Assembly (NCBI RefSeq): GCF_002007235.1
Contig: NZ_MUHW01000017.1
Span: forward strand, 31,334 to 95,333
Origin: Oribacterium sp. C9
Lineage (GTDB): Bacteria; Bacillota; Clostridia; Lachnospirales; Lachnospiraceae
DNA length: 64,000 nucleotides
Direction of reading: 5' to 3'
Below, one piece after another: positions 25,563 through 34,615 of the stretch. Under the pieces are notes generated by a model. It worked only from the letters and a program-made list of their open reading frames with translations, searched no databases and was not told the DNA's origin. The translations under genes were made by a program, and so were the position numbers. The number at the start of each line of letters is the position of its first letter. The stretch's first letter is position 1.

Positions 25563-26645
25563 ATGAAAAGAGTAAGTAAGTTTTTTTTGCTGCCGGTTGT
25601 GGGTGCAGCTGTTTTGGCAGTTTCAGCCTGCGGTGTCAGGGCTGTTCCTGAGGCAAAGGATGAAACAACAAGTATAGAAGCCGATGAAACATCGGCTGCG
25701 GAGGAAACTTCCGGGATAAGCATTGAAAGTAACAATGTTTCTGTTCCGGCGAAGATAGAAAGAGCGAAGTTTCCTTATCCATATACAGCACGGGCATTGA
25801 CTGCTGTAAATATGCATGTTGATTCGGAAAGTGATTCTGCGGTTGTGGGAGTACTTGAAGAAAATGCCCCTGTGTCGGTTGAGAGAAATATAGAGGGATG
25901 GGATCAGTTCAGTGCCAACGGACAGACCTGTTATGTACTTAAGAAGTATCTCATACCCGATGATTATATCGCCATGAATAATCAGTTTCTGGGAGCGACA
26001 CTGGATTTAAGTCATATAGATCCGGATAAGCCTATGATAGCCCTGACATTTGATGATGGACCAAAGGCAGAGGTCACGAACCGTATTCTGGATTCGCTTC
26101 AGCAGTACGGAGGTCATGCCACATTTTTCATGCAGGGAAGCCGTGTTGTGGGAGAGAACAACGACTGTGTAAAGAGGATGGTGGAACTTGGATGTGAGCT
26201 CGGTAATCACACCTATACCCATGATTATCTCGATTCTGTTCCTGTAGAAGGCATAAGGTCTGTGATCAGAAAGTGTGACTACATGGTGGAGGAGACTGTC
26301 AAAGTGGCACCTACGGTTTTCAGACCACCAGGAGGAAACAGATCAGGAGAGATAGCTTCAGCTGTCGGGAATCTCGGACTTCCAATGATCATATGGTCCA
26401 TAGATCCTCTGGATTATTCTACAAAGGATGCTGACAATACCTTCAATGTAGTTATGGAAAAGGCTCAGGATGGTGATATCGTTCTCATGCACGATACCTA
26501 TTCAGAAACTGCAGATGCTGCAGAACGCCTTATTCCCGCACTTATAGAGAAGGGATTTCAGCTGGTGACTGTCAGTGAGATGGCACAGGCAAAGAAGTAC
26601 CCTATGATTCCGGGTAATGAAGTGTACAACATGAGAGAGAAATAA
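25563..26645 (+). CDS. Lipoprotein polysaccharide deacetylase with SH3-like domain
   Basis: A 360-residue cell-surface carbohydrate esterase 4 enzyme. The lipoprotein signal ends at VSACG (Cys22). Residues about 70-130 look like a bacterial SH3 domain (ALTAVNMHVDSESDSAVVG, then QTCYVLKKYL). The NodB domain follows: TFDDGP (Asp164, Asp165), the zinc histidines in GNHTYTH (His216 and His220), RPPGG, and a late LMHD. It probably removes N-acetyl groups from peptidoglycan or another glycan. The start follows GGGGGAG, directly downstream of the L,D-transpeptidase. Confidence 0.9.
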   Translation: MKRVSKFFLLPVVGAAVLAVSACGVRAVPEAKDETTSIEADETSAAEETSGISIESNNVSVPAKIERAKFPYPYTARALTAVNMHVDSESDSAVVGVLEENAPVSVERNIEGWDQFSANGQTCYVLKKYLIPDDYIAMNNQFLGATLDLSHIDPDKPMIALTFDDGPKAEVTNRILDSLQQYGGHATFFMQGSRVVGENNDCVKRMVELGCELGNHTYTHDYLDSVPVEGIRSVIRKCDYMVEETVKVAPTVFRPPGGNRSGEIASAVGNLGLPMIIWSIDPLDYSTKDADNTFNVVMEKAQDGDIVLMHDTYSETADAAERLIPALIEKGFQLVTVSEMAQAKKYPMIPGNEVYNMREK

Positions 26646-26679
26646 AAGAAAAGCCGGCGCATGCGCCGGCTTTTCTTTT
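26644..26679 (+). terminator. Terminator after the polysaccharide deacetylase
   Basis: A perfect palindrome built from GCCGGCGCATGCGCCGGC flanked by complementary A- and T-rich arms. It ends the two-gene cell-wall unit and could work in both directions. It overlaps the apparent 5' end of the following esterase frame. Confidence 0.9.
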
Positions 26680-26726
26680 ATTTCTCTCTCCAGAACCTCA
26701 CGGCCTCCTCAGAAGCCATCACTGAC

Positions 26727-27434
26727 ATGAATACAGTGAAGAAGTATGATTATGAAAGCGGTCTTCCGGTGTTGTATCTTCTGCATGGAGCTTTTGGAGA
26801 TGCATTTTCATGGCTGAGATACAGCAACATCGACAGATATGCTCAGGACCGCGGCATAGTTGTTGTAATGGCAAGTGCCGAAAATTCTTTTTATCAGGAT
26901 CTGAGATACGGTCGGAAGTATTATACTTTCTTCACTGAAGAGCTGCCTAAGTTCATTCAGAATGTCTTCCCTGTATCAAAGAAACGTGAAAAGACCTATG
27001 TTGCGGGATTTTCCATGGGCGGTTACGGAGCCTGGTATCTGGGACTCAGACGACCTGATATTTATTCAAAGGCCGCATCTATGTCCGGTGCCATAGACAT
27101 TGCAGCACTTGAGAAAAACAGAGCATCACAGGATCCTTTCATGTGGGAGAACAGTTTTCATGATGCATTGAACAGTGATGGAAGCTTTACTCTCAGTGGC
27201 AGTAGATATGATCCTTTCACACTTTATGATGAAGCGGTAAAAAATGGACAGGTTCCGAAGCTTTACATGGCTTGCGGAAAAAGCGATTTTCTGTATGAAT
27301 CAAATCTTCATGTGAAAAAGGTCATGGAAGAAAAAGGTGCGGACCTTGTTTATAAAGAAGGTGAAGGAGCCCATGACTGGAATTTCTGGGATCGTTACAT
27401 ACAGGATATACTTGACTGGTTAATTAAAGAATGA
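26727..27434 (+). pseudogene. 5'-truncated alpha/beta hydrolase (EstA/tributyrin esterase type)
   Basis: From 26727 the frame encodes 235 residues of an esterase D/EstA-type serine hydrolase: PVLYLLHGAFGD, SWLRYSNIDRYA, the nucleophile elbow GFSMGGYG, and a C-terminal GAHDW with the catalytic histidine. Family members normally have about 20-30 more residues before the PVLYLLHG strand. Here the sequence upstream is the terminator of the preceding gene, the apparent start codon at 26661 sits in the terminator loop, and the ATG at 26727 has no ribosome binding site. The gene has therefore most likely lost its 5' end and promoter by a deletion. The rest of the frame is intact, so the loss may be recent. 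Confidence 0.65.
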
Positions 27435-27456
27435 ACTGAATATGGAGGAAATAAAG

Positions 27457-28948
27457 ATGGGTATGAATAATGCTGAAGCTATAAAGCTTGGCAATGACCG
27501 GAAACATACTTTGGGATTAGGCTCGAAGGGAACCGACTCCCACTTAAGTGATAATGAGATAAAGAGTGCATTACTGGAAAATGCCAAGATCCCTTTCGGT
27601 CTCAAGGACAAGATCGGTTATGCGGCCGGAGATTTCGCGAATGATCTCACATTTGTAATCGCAGCTATGTTCATGATGAAGTTCTATACAGATATTATGG
27701 GTGTTTCCTCTGCCATAGTCGGACTCGTCATGATGGTGGCAAAGATCGTTGATGCCTTTACTGATGTTGGAATGGGTCAGATAGTTGACAGAAGCCGTTA
27801 CACAAGAAAAGGTAAGTTTGCTCCATGGATCATGCGCTTCGCGGGACCTGTGGCAGTGGCGTCATTCCTCATCTTCGCACCGTATTTTGCTGACAAACCT
27901 ATGAGCTTCAAGATCGGCTGGATGTTCTTTACATACATTCTCTGGGGTTCAGTCTGCTACACCGGTGCCAATATTCCCTACGGTTCCATGGCATCAGCCA
28001 TAACCAGCGATCTCAATGAGAGACAGCAGTTGTCTACCTGGAGAAACATCGGCGCAACCATAGCACAGATCGTCATCGCTGCAGTTCTTCCTCTTAAAGG
28101 ATGCGGAGGGACATCAGGTTCTTGACGGCGGACGTCTCATGCTGGCTTCAGGAATCTGTTCGGTGCTTGCGGTACTCGTATATGCAGTCTGCTATGTTCT
28201 AGCAACTGAGCGAGTTGTGATAGAGAACAAGGAAGAAAACAAAAAGAATGTGGGTGAGCTTATGAGGATTCTGTTCACGAGCCGCTCATTCCTCGGAATC
28301 ATAACATCAGCCCTCATCCTCCTTCTGGTTCAGCTAACTCTTTCAGGTATGGGCAACTATGTATATCCTAACTATTTCAACAACACAACATTTCTTGCCA
28401 TCGGTTCCCTCGTTAACTGCCTCGTGGTTCTTGCACTTGCGGCTGTTATAGGAAAGCTGGTGGAGAGATTCGGAAAGAAGGAGATAGCCGCTGCAAGTTC
28501 TGTCTTCGGTGCAGCCATGCTTTTCATCATGTTTGTGATACACACAAAGGATCCGCTTGTTTACTTCATATTTGGTGCCGGAGGATATGTGGGAATCGGA
28601 ATATTCAGTCTGGTATGCTGGGCTATGATCATCGATGTAATTGATGACATCGATGTGAAAAAGGATTACCGCTCAGACGGAACGGTTTATGCCGTATATT
28701 CCTTTGCCAGAAAGCTTGGTCAGGCCGGCGCCTCCGGTCTTACGGGACTCCTCCTCGCCTTTGCGGGATATACAACTACAACTTCCTTCGATACAGTGGT
28801 AGTTAACAATATCTATAATCTGGCAACTCTCGTTCCTGCCATAGGCATGGTGCTTCTTGCGCTTTCACTTCTTTTCTTCTATCCCCTTTCAAAGAAGAGG
28901 GTTGATAAGAATGCAGAGATCCTCAGACAGAGAAGAGAGAACCACTGA
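27457..28948 (+). pseudogene. GPH-family (glycoside-pentoside-hexuronide) symporter, frameshifted
   Basis: Two adjacent frames are the halves of one 12-helix GPH sugar:cation symporter. The first (27457-28125) has FGLKDKIGYAAGDFANDL and the family region up to AAVLPLK. The second (28139-28948) starts MLASGICSVLA and runs to the end. Between them the reading frame changes: from about 28096 the second frame continues as KDAEGHQVLDGGRLML, which fits the family loop. A few residues of the loop appear missing, so a small deletion, not only one extra base, is likely. A sequencing error cannot be excluded. The start at 27457 follows GGAGG. It follows the truncated esterase by 22 bp, so the whole unit seems to be decaying. 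Confidence 0.8.
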
Positions 28949-28989
28949 TTATTACAGTGAATTTTAGAAACGTGACCATTCAAGGCACT

Positions 28990-29037
28990 AAAAAAGCAAT
29001 TCCGGATTCCAAAACAGGATCCGGAATTGCTTTTTTT
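28990..29037. terminator. Bidirectional terminator after the GPH symporter
   Basis: AAAAAGCAATTCCGGAT (28991-29007) pairs with ATCCGGAATTGCTTTTT (29019-29035), followed by further T residues. It serves the symporter on the plus strand and the hydrolase on the minus strand. Confidence 0.92.
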
Positions 29038-29057
29038 ATTAAATCCGTATTCATGAC

Positions 29058-29696
29058 CTAAAATTTTATCTTCAGCTCTGCCTTCACCGGCTCCTTCACG
29101 AGCTTTGCAAATGCTTCACCGTCTGAAGCTTCACCCACTATGCAGCCGTAGTGCACCGGTATGGCTACAGCAGGCTTTATTTCATTAACGAGTGCCGCAG
29201 CCTGTCGGATATCCATGGTATAGGTTCCGCCAACAGGAATGATAGCCACATCACACTTTACCATCTTTGCTTCAGGAGTTGCATCTGTATCACCGGCAAC
29301 ATATATTCTTCTGCCGTCTACCTTCAGAATATAACCTACCCATTCGTTACTTTTTGGGTGGAACTTTTTGTCAATATTGTAAGCCGGAACAGTTTCGAGG
29401 CTGAGACCGTCCACATCACGATCCTCTCCGGGTGACACTGTGACGATTTTTTTTACCAGACCGGCGGCTTCCTGGGCCTTTACCTTCATGGATTCAGGAA
29501 CCACCAGAACAGTATCACTTCCGGCCACCTTCTCTATGTCCTCAGGTGAAAAGTGATCATAGTGTTCATGAGTTACCAGTATGAAGGAAGCATCATTAGG
29601 GGTTTCCTTCAATTTGAAAGGGTCTACATATATCATTCCGAGCCCGCTCTTTATGCCCACACTGTTATGCCCGAAGACCATGATATTCTCTGTCAT
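29058..29696 (-). CDS. Metallo-beta-lactamase-fold hydrolase (UlaG-like)
   Basis: A 212-residue MBL-fold protein. The metal motif is THEHYDHF (HxHxDH) near residue 44; further ligands are GDTD (near residue 117) and PVHYG near the C-terminus. The compact form without extra domains resembles the UPF0173/UlaG-like group of metal-dependent hydrolases. The substrate is unknown. The start follows AAAGGAGG. It is a single gene facing the GPH symporter remnant. Confidence 0.85.
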   Translation of the reverse strand: MTENIMVFGHNSVGIKSGLGMIYVDPFKLKETPNDASFILVTHEHYDHFSPEDIEKVAGSDTVLVVPESMKVKAQEAAGLVKKIVTVSPGEDRDVDGLSLETVPAYNIDKKFHPKSNEWVGYILKVDGRRIYVAGDTDATPEAKMVKCDVAIIPVGGTYTMDIRQAAALVNEIKPAVAIPVHYGCIVGEASDGEAFAKLVKEPVKAELKIKF

Positions 29697-29808
29697 ATTT
29701 ACCTCCTTTTTTTGAAAATCCAGATATAAATGCCATTGTATGATCAGTTGTAAAAAGTCGATACAGGATTGCTCTGAGCTATTTTATAAAATGAATCATA
29801 ATGCAGGT

Positions 29809-30162
29809 TCACAGACCTGCTTCACTCCACTCAGCTTCCTTGAATCCCAGAAGGACCGTATCACCGTTTATGAGAAGCGGTCTCTTCACCAGCATTCCGT
29901 CAGAAGCAAGGAGTCTGAACATCTCATCTTCACTCATGTCCGGAAGCTTCTTTGAAAGTTCCATTTCGCGATAAAGCTGTCCGCTGGTATTGAAAAACTT
30001 CTTCAGCGGAAGTCTGCTCTTTTTATGAAGCTCCCGTAATGTATTTTCATCCGGATGATCGCCCTTGATATCCACAGGCTCATACTTGATGGCATGTTCA
30101 TCCAGCCATTTCAGGGCTTTTTTACATGTTGTACATTTTGAATAGCAGTAAACCTTCGTCAT
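29809..30162 (-). CDS. ArsC/Spx-like thioredoxin-fold protein
   Basis: A 117-residue protein of the ArsC/Spx family. The N-terminal motif is CTTCKKALKWL, matching the CxxC-type start of YffB/Spx/MgsR proteins. The conserved basic residue after the cis-proline region lies in LVKRPLLINGD. It may be a glutathione- or thioredoxin-linked reductase or an Spx-type regulator; Spx proper has a different C-terminus, so a YffB-like protein is more likely. The ATG at 30162 follows GGAGGTG. Confidence 0.85.
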   Translation of the reverse strand: MTKVYCYSKCTTCKKALKWLDEHAIKYEPVDIKGDHPDENTLRELHKKSRLPLKKFFNTSGQLYREMELSKKLPDMSEDEMFRLLASDGMLVKRPLLINGDTVLLGFKEAEWSEAGL

Positions 30163-30252
30163 AATCACCTCCAGAATATTTTCTTATTCAATAATTATAA
30201 TGATGCAAGTGTCAAAAGTCGATATGGGCTCGCGTCACCGGGAATTACATAT

Positions 30253-30293
30253 AAAAAACTGCAGCCACCAACTCAGGTAACTGCAGCCTTTTT
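30253..30293. terminator. Terminator between convergent or tandem genes
   Basis: CTGCAG (30259-30264) pairs with CTGCAG (30281-30286), with an inner ACC/GGT stem. A-run on one side and T-run on the other allow use in both directions; on the minus strand it would end the FMN-binding lipoprotein transcript. Confidence 0.65.
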
Positions 30294-30359
30294 CATGACT
30301 ATCCCCCACTTTTGTGCAGGCACAAGTGGAGGAAAACTTATGAAACTTATATCATTTAT

Positions 30360-31724
30360 TTACTTTGCAGCCTCTGCGATAAGACCTACATAACCTGCTG
30401 TATCAGCAAGAGTAGCACCGCTTACTGCATCAACGGCATCAGCCTGCTCTGAAAGAGCCTTTACATCGGAGATGCTCATACCATTTACGTGGTTCTGGAT
30501 AGCATTGTAGTTCTCATCGATACGAACTGTAGCATTAGCCTTCTTGTTCATAAGGTCTGAGTAGTAATCTGCATTCACGCGCTTTGAGAAAAGAACATTT
30601 GCAGGATCTGCATATCCGGCACCGAAGTTATCAGCATCATCAGAATTTGGAACGCCCTCAACATCTGCTGAAGCTCCGAACTGGAAATCATCGATCCATG
30701 AAAGGATAACATTCTTACCATCTGTAAGAACTGCAGCTGTTGAGAAGCACTTGTTACCGTGAGCTGCACCGATGGCCATGTTAAGCTTCAGATCTTCGCT
30801 GGAACCGTTGAACTCTACGGCCTGTGTCTTCTGAGCGATCTTTCCAGCCTCACCGATAGCAGCAAGGTAGTTGCCTGTATCAGCAAGAGTAGCACCGCTT
30901 ACTGCGTCTACAGCTGTTGCATCACCCTTATATGCTGCGAGCTCGTCAAGAGTCTTTCCAACCGCAAACTTCTGGATCTCATCATAGTTGTCGTTAAGAC
31001 GGACTGTGCTTCCTGCCTTCTCAGCCATGTTCTTGCTGTAGTAATCAGCATTTACTCTCTTGCTGAAAAGCATCTGGCCCTCTGCGAAGCCTGCACCGAA
31101 GTTGTCCTTATCATCGCCGTTAGGAACACCTGTTACGCTGTCAGCTGCTCCGAACTGATACTCATCGATATAAGCTGCGATAACAACATCATCCTTAACA
31201 ACAGCTGTAACCTGTGAGAAGCACTTGTTACCGTGAGCTGCTGTGATTACCTGTCCCATCTGAATACCGCCTTCAACAGGAACAATCTCAGCCGGTGCTG
31301 AAACGGCCGGTGCCTTTGTCTCAGGCTCAGCTACTTCAAGACCCATAGCAGCTGAAACTGCATTCTTAACTGCTGTAGATGTAACTGTAGCACCTGATAC
31401 ACCATCGATATCAGGACCGTTTGCAGCGATAACCTGTTCCTTCAATGTATCAAGGGCAGCGCCGCCAACTGTAGGAGTCTCTCCATCGCCTGTGATTACC
31501 GCGTCAGTGATGGTTCCTTCCTTCACTGTAAGCTCGACAGTAACCTTCCCTCCAAAACCGTCAGCCTCTCCTGTTAATGTCTCTGCTTCTGAAGTAGCTG
31601 CTTCAGTAGTGGCTGCGGCTGTTGTAGCTGCAGCTGTTGTTGACTCAGGAGCGGACTGAGATCCGCATGCTGTGATTGCTAATGCTGCCAGTGCAGCAGC
31701 GGCTGTTAAATACTGCTTTTTCAT
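30360..31724 (-). CDS. Lipoprotein with three FMN-binding-type domains
   Basis: A 454-residue extracytoplasmic protein. The lipoprotein signal ends at AITAC (Cys20), followed by a Thr/Ala-rich linker to about residue 50. Residues 50-127 are a canonical FMN_bind domain with DIDGVSGATVTS (Thr113 is the expected flavinylation site). Two tandem repeats of about 135 residues follow (about 155-290 and 310-454). Each begins AAHGNKCFS, contains GVPN.DD.DNFGAG and LFSKRVNADYYS, and ends with DAVSGATLADT. The repeats resemble FMN_bind but lack the second Ser/Thr of the usual motif. It is probably a surface electron carrier that feeds reductases such as the one at 10383-12398. The start follows AAAGGAGA. 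Confidence 0.88.
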   Translation of the reverse strand: MKKQYLTAAAALAALAITACGSQSAPESTTAAATTAAATTEAATSEAETLTGEADGFGGKVTVELTVKEGTITDAVITGDGETPTVGGAALDTLKEQVIAANGPDIDGVSGATVTSTAVKNAVSAAMGLEVAEPETKAPAVSAPAEIVPVEGGIQMGQVITAAHGNKCFSQVTAVVKDDVVIAAYIDEYQFGAADSVTGVPNGDDKDNFGAGFAEGQMLFSKRVNADYYSKNMAEKAGSTVRLNDNYDEIQKFAVGKTLDELAAYKGDATAVDAVSGATLADTGNYLAAIGEAGKIAQKTQAVEFNGSSEDLKLNMAIGAAHGNKCFSTAAVLTDGKNVILSWIDDFQFGASADVEGVPNSDDADNFGAGYADPANVLFSKRVNADYYSDLMNKKANATVRIDENYNAIQNHVNGMSISDVKALSEQADAVDAVSGATLADTAGYVGLIAEAAK

Positions 31725-31904
31725 AAATATCTCCTTTTGAGCAATAAAATCAAGTGCAAGTTATTTTACACAAAAGAATTGTATTTGTCCATATACATTA
31801 TATTGATAGTGCAAGCGGATGACTTAGAGAAAACCTATACAAAGTAGGGAAAATACCATATAACATGTTATGTAACCTTTGACTAAAAAAATTATTTATT
31901 TTTG

Positions 31905-31932
31905 TTGACATACTGTAAAATTTTGGTATTCT
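31905..31932 (+). promoter_or_regulatory. Promoter of the polyamine operon leader
   Basis: A perfect TTGACA (31905-31910), a 16-bp spacer and TATTCT (31927-31932) lie directly before the structured leader. Transcription would start near 31938-31940. Confidence 0.6.
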
Positions 31933-31937
31933 GAATC

Positions 31938-32160
31938 TCGACAGAGGATTTCTGTCTCTTATAGGCCTGTTACAGGGATATGATATATCCGCTGTGAAAA
32001 GCTCATCGGACAGGGCCGGCCATTGCCGAAGTGGTGTTATGCCACATATTGATCGAGTTAAAAGCTCAATTTTATAAGTTGGTTACTTCATAACCGGTGT
32101 TAAAAGCACACTACTTGTGAAACGTTCAATAGGCAATCAGGCAGAGACAGATCTGAAATG
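31938..32160 (+). ncRNA. Structured leader RNA of the polyamine operon (candidate riboswitch)
   Basis: A closing helix is formed by TCTGTCTCT (31951-31959) with AGAGACAGA (32143-32151), continued after a 5-nt bulge by GCCTG (31965-31969) with CAGGC (32138-32142). Inside are GGATAT/ATATCC (31977-31990), GTGG/CCAC (32031-32045), GAG/CTC with a TTAAAA loop (about 32054-32066), GGTTA/TAACC (32080-32095) and GTG/CAC with a TTAAAA loop. An alternative hairpin GACAGA/TCTGTC (31940-31956) competes with the closing helix, as expected of a switch. An intrinsic terminator follows, then the arginine decarboxylase gene. I could not match it to any riboswitch class I know. The ligand is unknown; a polyamine or arginine would make sense from context. 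Confidence 0.6.
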
Positions 32161-32176
32161 ATTTAAAGAATGATTA

Positions 32177-32211
32177 CGGGCAGTGCTGCGAAAGCGGTAC
32201 TGCCCTTTTGT
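32177..32211 (+). terminator. Intrinsic terminator in the polyamine operon leader
   Basis: A 12-bp stem (GGGCAGTGCTGC at 32178-32189 with GCGGTACTGCCC at 32194-32205, two wobble pairs) is capped by a GAAA tetraloop and followed by TTTTGTT. It lies between the structured leader and the first gene, so it is a likely attenuation point. Confidence 0.8.
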
Positions 32212-32292
32212 TATGAAAGGATTGTGAGAGCACGAAGTGTGAAACAAACAGTTCTTTCAAAGAATACTTTAACCTAAAAGAAAGGCAATCCA

Positions 32293-33753
32293 ATGGATCT
32301 CAGTAGACAAAAAAAAGCCCCAATATATGAAGCTTTGGAGCGCTTCAGAAAACTTCACGTGGTTCCTTTCGATGTTCCCGGACACAAAAGGGGACGCGGA
32401 AATCCTGAACTGGTGAATTTTTTAGGGCAGCAGTGTGTCGGCGTGGATGTCAATTCCATGAAGCCGCTGGACAACCTGTGCCATCCTATATCTATCATAA
32501 AGGAAGCTGAGGAGCTTGCGGCGGATGCCTTTGGTGCAGCCCATTCCTTCCTCATGGTTGGTGGCACCACCTCTGCAGTACAGGCTATGGTACTGACCGC
32601 ATGTAAGGCGGGCGATAAGATCATACTTCCGAGAAACGTACATAAAAGTGCCATAAATGCACTGGTACTCTGCGGCGCCACACCTGTCTACATAGATCCA
32701 AAGGTTGATAAGGAATTGGGCATCCCACTGGGAATGGAGGTTTCGGACGTAAAGAAAGCCATGGACGAGAATCCTGATGCAAAGGCTGTTCTCATTAACA
32801 ATCCGACCTACTATGGCATCTGCTCTGATCTCCGCAGCATCGTAAAACTGGCTCATGAACATCATATGCTGGCACTGGTTGATGAGGCCCACGGAACACA
32901 TTTCTATTTCAGCGACAAGCTTCCCTGTTCAGGTATGGAGGCAGGCGCCGATATGTGTTCTGTGTCAATGCATAAGTCGGGAGGAAGTCTGACCCAGAGT
33001 TCATTACTGCTCCTTGGGCCAAGTATGAATCCGGGATATGTTCGCCAGATCATTAACCTCACACAGACCACAAGCGGTTCCTATCTTCTGATGGCAAGTC
33101 TCGATCTTTCAAGGCGGAATCTTGCCCTTCGCGGAAAGGAATCCTTCGAGAAGGTGGCCCGCATGGCACAGTATGCAAGAGACGAGATCAATGCCATCGG
33201 AGGCTACTATGCATATGGACGTGAACTCATAAACGGAGGAAGTGTATATGACTTTGATGTCACAAAGCTTGCGGTGCTTACACATAAGATCGGTCTAGCG
33301 GGAATCGAGGTGTACGACCTTCTTCGTGACGAGTATGACATACAGATGGAATTCGGAGACATTAGCAACATCCTTGCCTACATATCCATCGGAGATTCCA
33401 TCCAGGATATAGAGCGACTTGTCGGTGCTCTTGCGGATATTTACAGACTTTACGCAAAGCCTGAGAAAAAGCTGTTCTCTGCGGAATATATCTCTCCGGA
33501 GGTAGTGACCACGCCGCAGACAGCCTTCTATGCCGAAAAAGAGTCACTTCCCATAGAGAAATGCGCCGGAAGGGTCTGCGCGGAGTCGGTTATGTGTTAT
33601 CCACCCGGAATCCCGATCCTCGCACCGGGAGAGGTGGTCACAAAGGATATCATCGAATATATCCGTTTCGCCAAGGAAAAGGGCTGCTCCATGCAGGGAC
33701 CGGAGAGCGATGATATATCACATCTGAATGTACTTAAGGAGGGAACCTACTGA
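32293..33753 (+). CDS. speA: Arginine decarboxylase (Orn/Lys/Arg decarboxylase family, fold I)
   Basis: A 486-residue PLP enzyme of the aspartate-aminotransferase-fold decarboxylases (SpeA/Cad family of Firmicutes). The PLP lysine is Lys228 in SMHKSGGS; DEAHG lies about 30 residues before it, and MVGGTTSA near residue 90. The C-terminal domain has CYPPGIPI. Arginine is the most likely substrate because the operon also encodes agmatine deiminase and N-carbamoylputrescine amidase, which need agmatine. Lysine or ornithine cannot be excluded from the sequence. It is the first gene after the attenuator and is followed one base later by speE. Confidence 0.88.
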   Translation: MDLSRQKKAPIYEALERFRKLHVVPFDVPGHKRGRGNPELVNFLGQQCVGVDVNSMKPLDNLCHPISIIKEAEELAADAFGAAHSFLMVGGTTSAVQAMVLTACKAGDKIILPRNVHKSAINALVLCGATPVYIDPKVDKELGIPLGMEVSDVKKAMDENPDAKAVLINNPTYYGICSDLRSIVKLAHEHHMLALVDEAHGTHFYFSDKLPCSGMEAGADMCSVSMHKSGGSLTQSSLLLLGPSMNPGYVRQIINLTQTTSGSYLLMASLDLSRRNLALRGKESFEKVARMAQYARDEINAIGGYYAYGRELINGGSVYDFDVTKLAVLTHKIGLAGIEVYDLLRDEYDIQMEFGDISNILAYISIGDSIQDIERLVGALADIYRLYAKPEKKLFSAEYISPEVVTTPQTAFYAEKESLPIEKCAGRVCAESVMCYPPGIPILAPGEVVTKDIIEYIRFAKEKGCSMQGPESDDISHLNVLKEGTY

Positions 33754-33754
33754 T

Positions 33755-34615
33755 ATGGAATTCTGGTTCGAAGAACTTCACACGGATAATGTGAAAATGT
33801 CTATCCGCGTGGATAAGCAATTATTCTCCGGTGAAAGTGAATATCAACGCATCGACGTTTTTCACTCTCCTGAATTCGGTCGTTTTTTAGCGTCGAACGG
33901 AAGTGTTATCTTTTCTGAGGCAGACGAGTTTGTTTATGATGAAATGATCGTACACGTTCCCATGTCGGTTCATCCCGGAGTGAAAAAGGTTCTGGTCATA
34001 GGCGGAGGAGACGGCGGTGTTGCCAGAGAGCTCTCACATTATCCTGAGATCGAAGAGATAGACGTGGTGGAGGAGGATCAGCTCTTCATCGATGTATGTA
34101 AGGAGTGGTTTCCTGACAATGCCTGCGGACTGGAGGATCCCCGCGTAAAGATCTACAACGAGAACGGTCTTAGATTTTTACGTTCAAGACAGGACCAGTA
34201 TGATCTCATCATTAACGACTGTACAGATCCTTTGGGACATACTGCCGGAATGTTCACGAAAGAGTTTTACGGAAACTGTTTCCGCGCCCTTCATGAAGAC
34301 GGCATCATGGTTTACCAGCACGGAAGCCCCTTCTTCGATGTTGATGAGGAAGCCTGTCGTGCTATGCATAGAAAGGCATTCCGGAGTTTTCCTATAAACC
34401 GTGTCTATCAGGCACATATCCCCACCTGCCCGGCAGGTTACTGGCTTTTCGGTTTTGCCAGCAAGAAGTACCATCCGCTGAAGAATTTCGATGCAAAGAG
34501 ATGGAACGATAGAAACATTAAAACCTGGTACTATACTACAAATATGCACTGCGGCTCCTTCATGTTGCCGCGTTATGTAGAAGATCTTTTACTTGAGGAG
34601 GAAGATAAGATATGA
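33755..34615 (+). CDS. speE: Spermidine synthase-like aminopropyltransferase
   Basis: A 286-residue SpeE-family protein. Family motifs: VIGGGDGGVARE (dcSAM-binding glycine loop, about residue 85), VVEEDQLFID, NDCTDPLGHTAGMF (the DSTDP block, here DCTDP), and VYQHGSPFF where QxESPW is usual, so the Glu is replaced by Gly. It transfers an aminopropyl group from decarboxylated SAM to putrescine. No SAM decarboxylase (speD) is present in the window. The start at 33755 follows GGAGGG; it overlaps the next gene by four bases (ATGA). Confidence 0.88.
   Translation: MEFWFEELHTDNVKMSIRVDKQLFSGESEYQRIDVFHSPEFGRFLASNGSVIFSEADEFVYDEMIVHVPMSVHPGVKKVLVIGGGDGGVARELSHYPEIEEIDVVEEDQLFIDVCKEWFPDNACGLEDPRVKIYNENGLRFLRSRQDQYDLIINDCTDPLGHTAGMFTKEFYGNCFRALHEDGIMVYQHGSPFFDVDEEACRAMHRKAFRSFPINRVYQAHIPTCPAGYWLFGFASKKYHPLKNFDAKRWNDRNIKTWYYTTNMHCGSFMLPRYVEDLLLEEEDKI

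Noticed and set aside
26661..26726. Start of the esterase at ATG 26661
   Set aside because: This ATG lies in the loop of a strong terminator palindrome, has no ribosome binding site, and the encoded residues do not resemble esterase N-termini.
31938..32160. Lysine riboswitch
   Set aside because: A GCCGAAG string and a GTGAAAAG segment look like parts of the lysine aptamer, but the AGAGGTGC element after the first helix and the following conserved loops are missing, and the operon context is arginine/agmatine.
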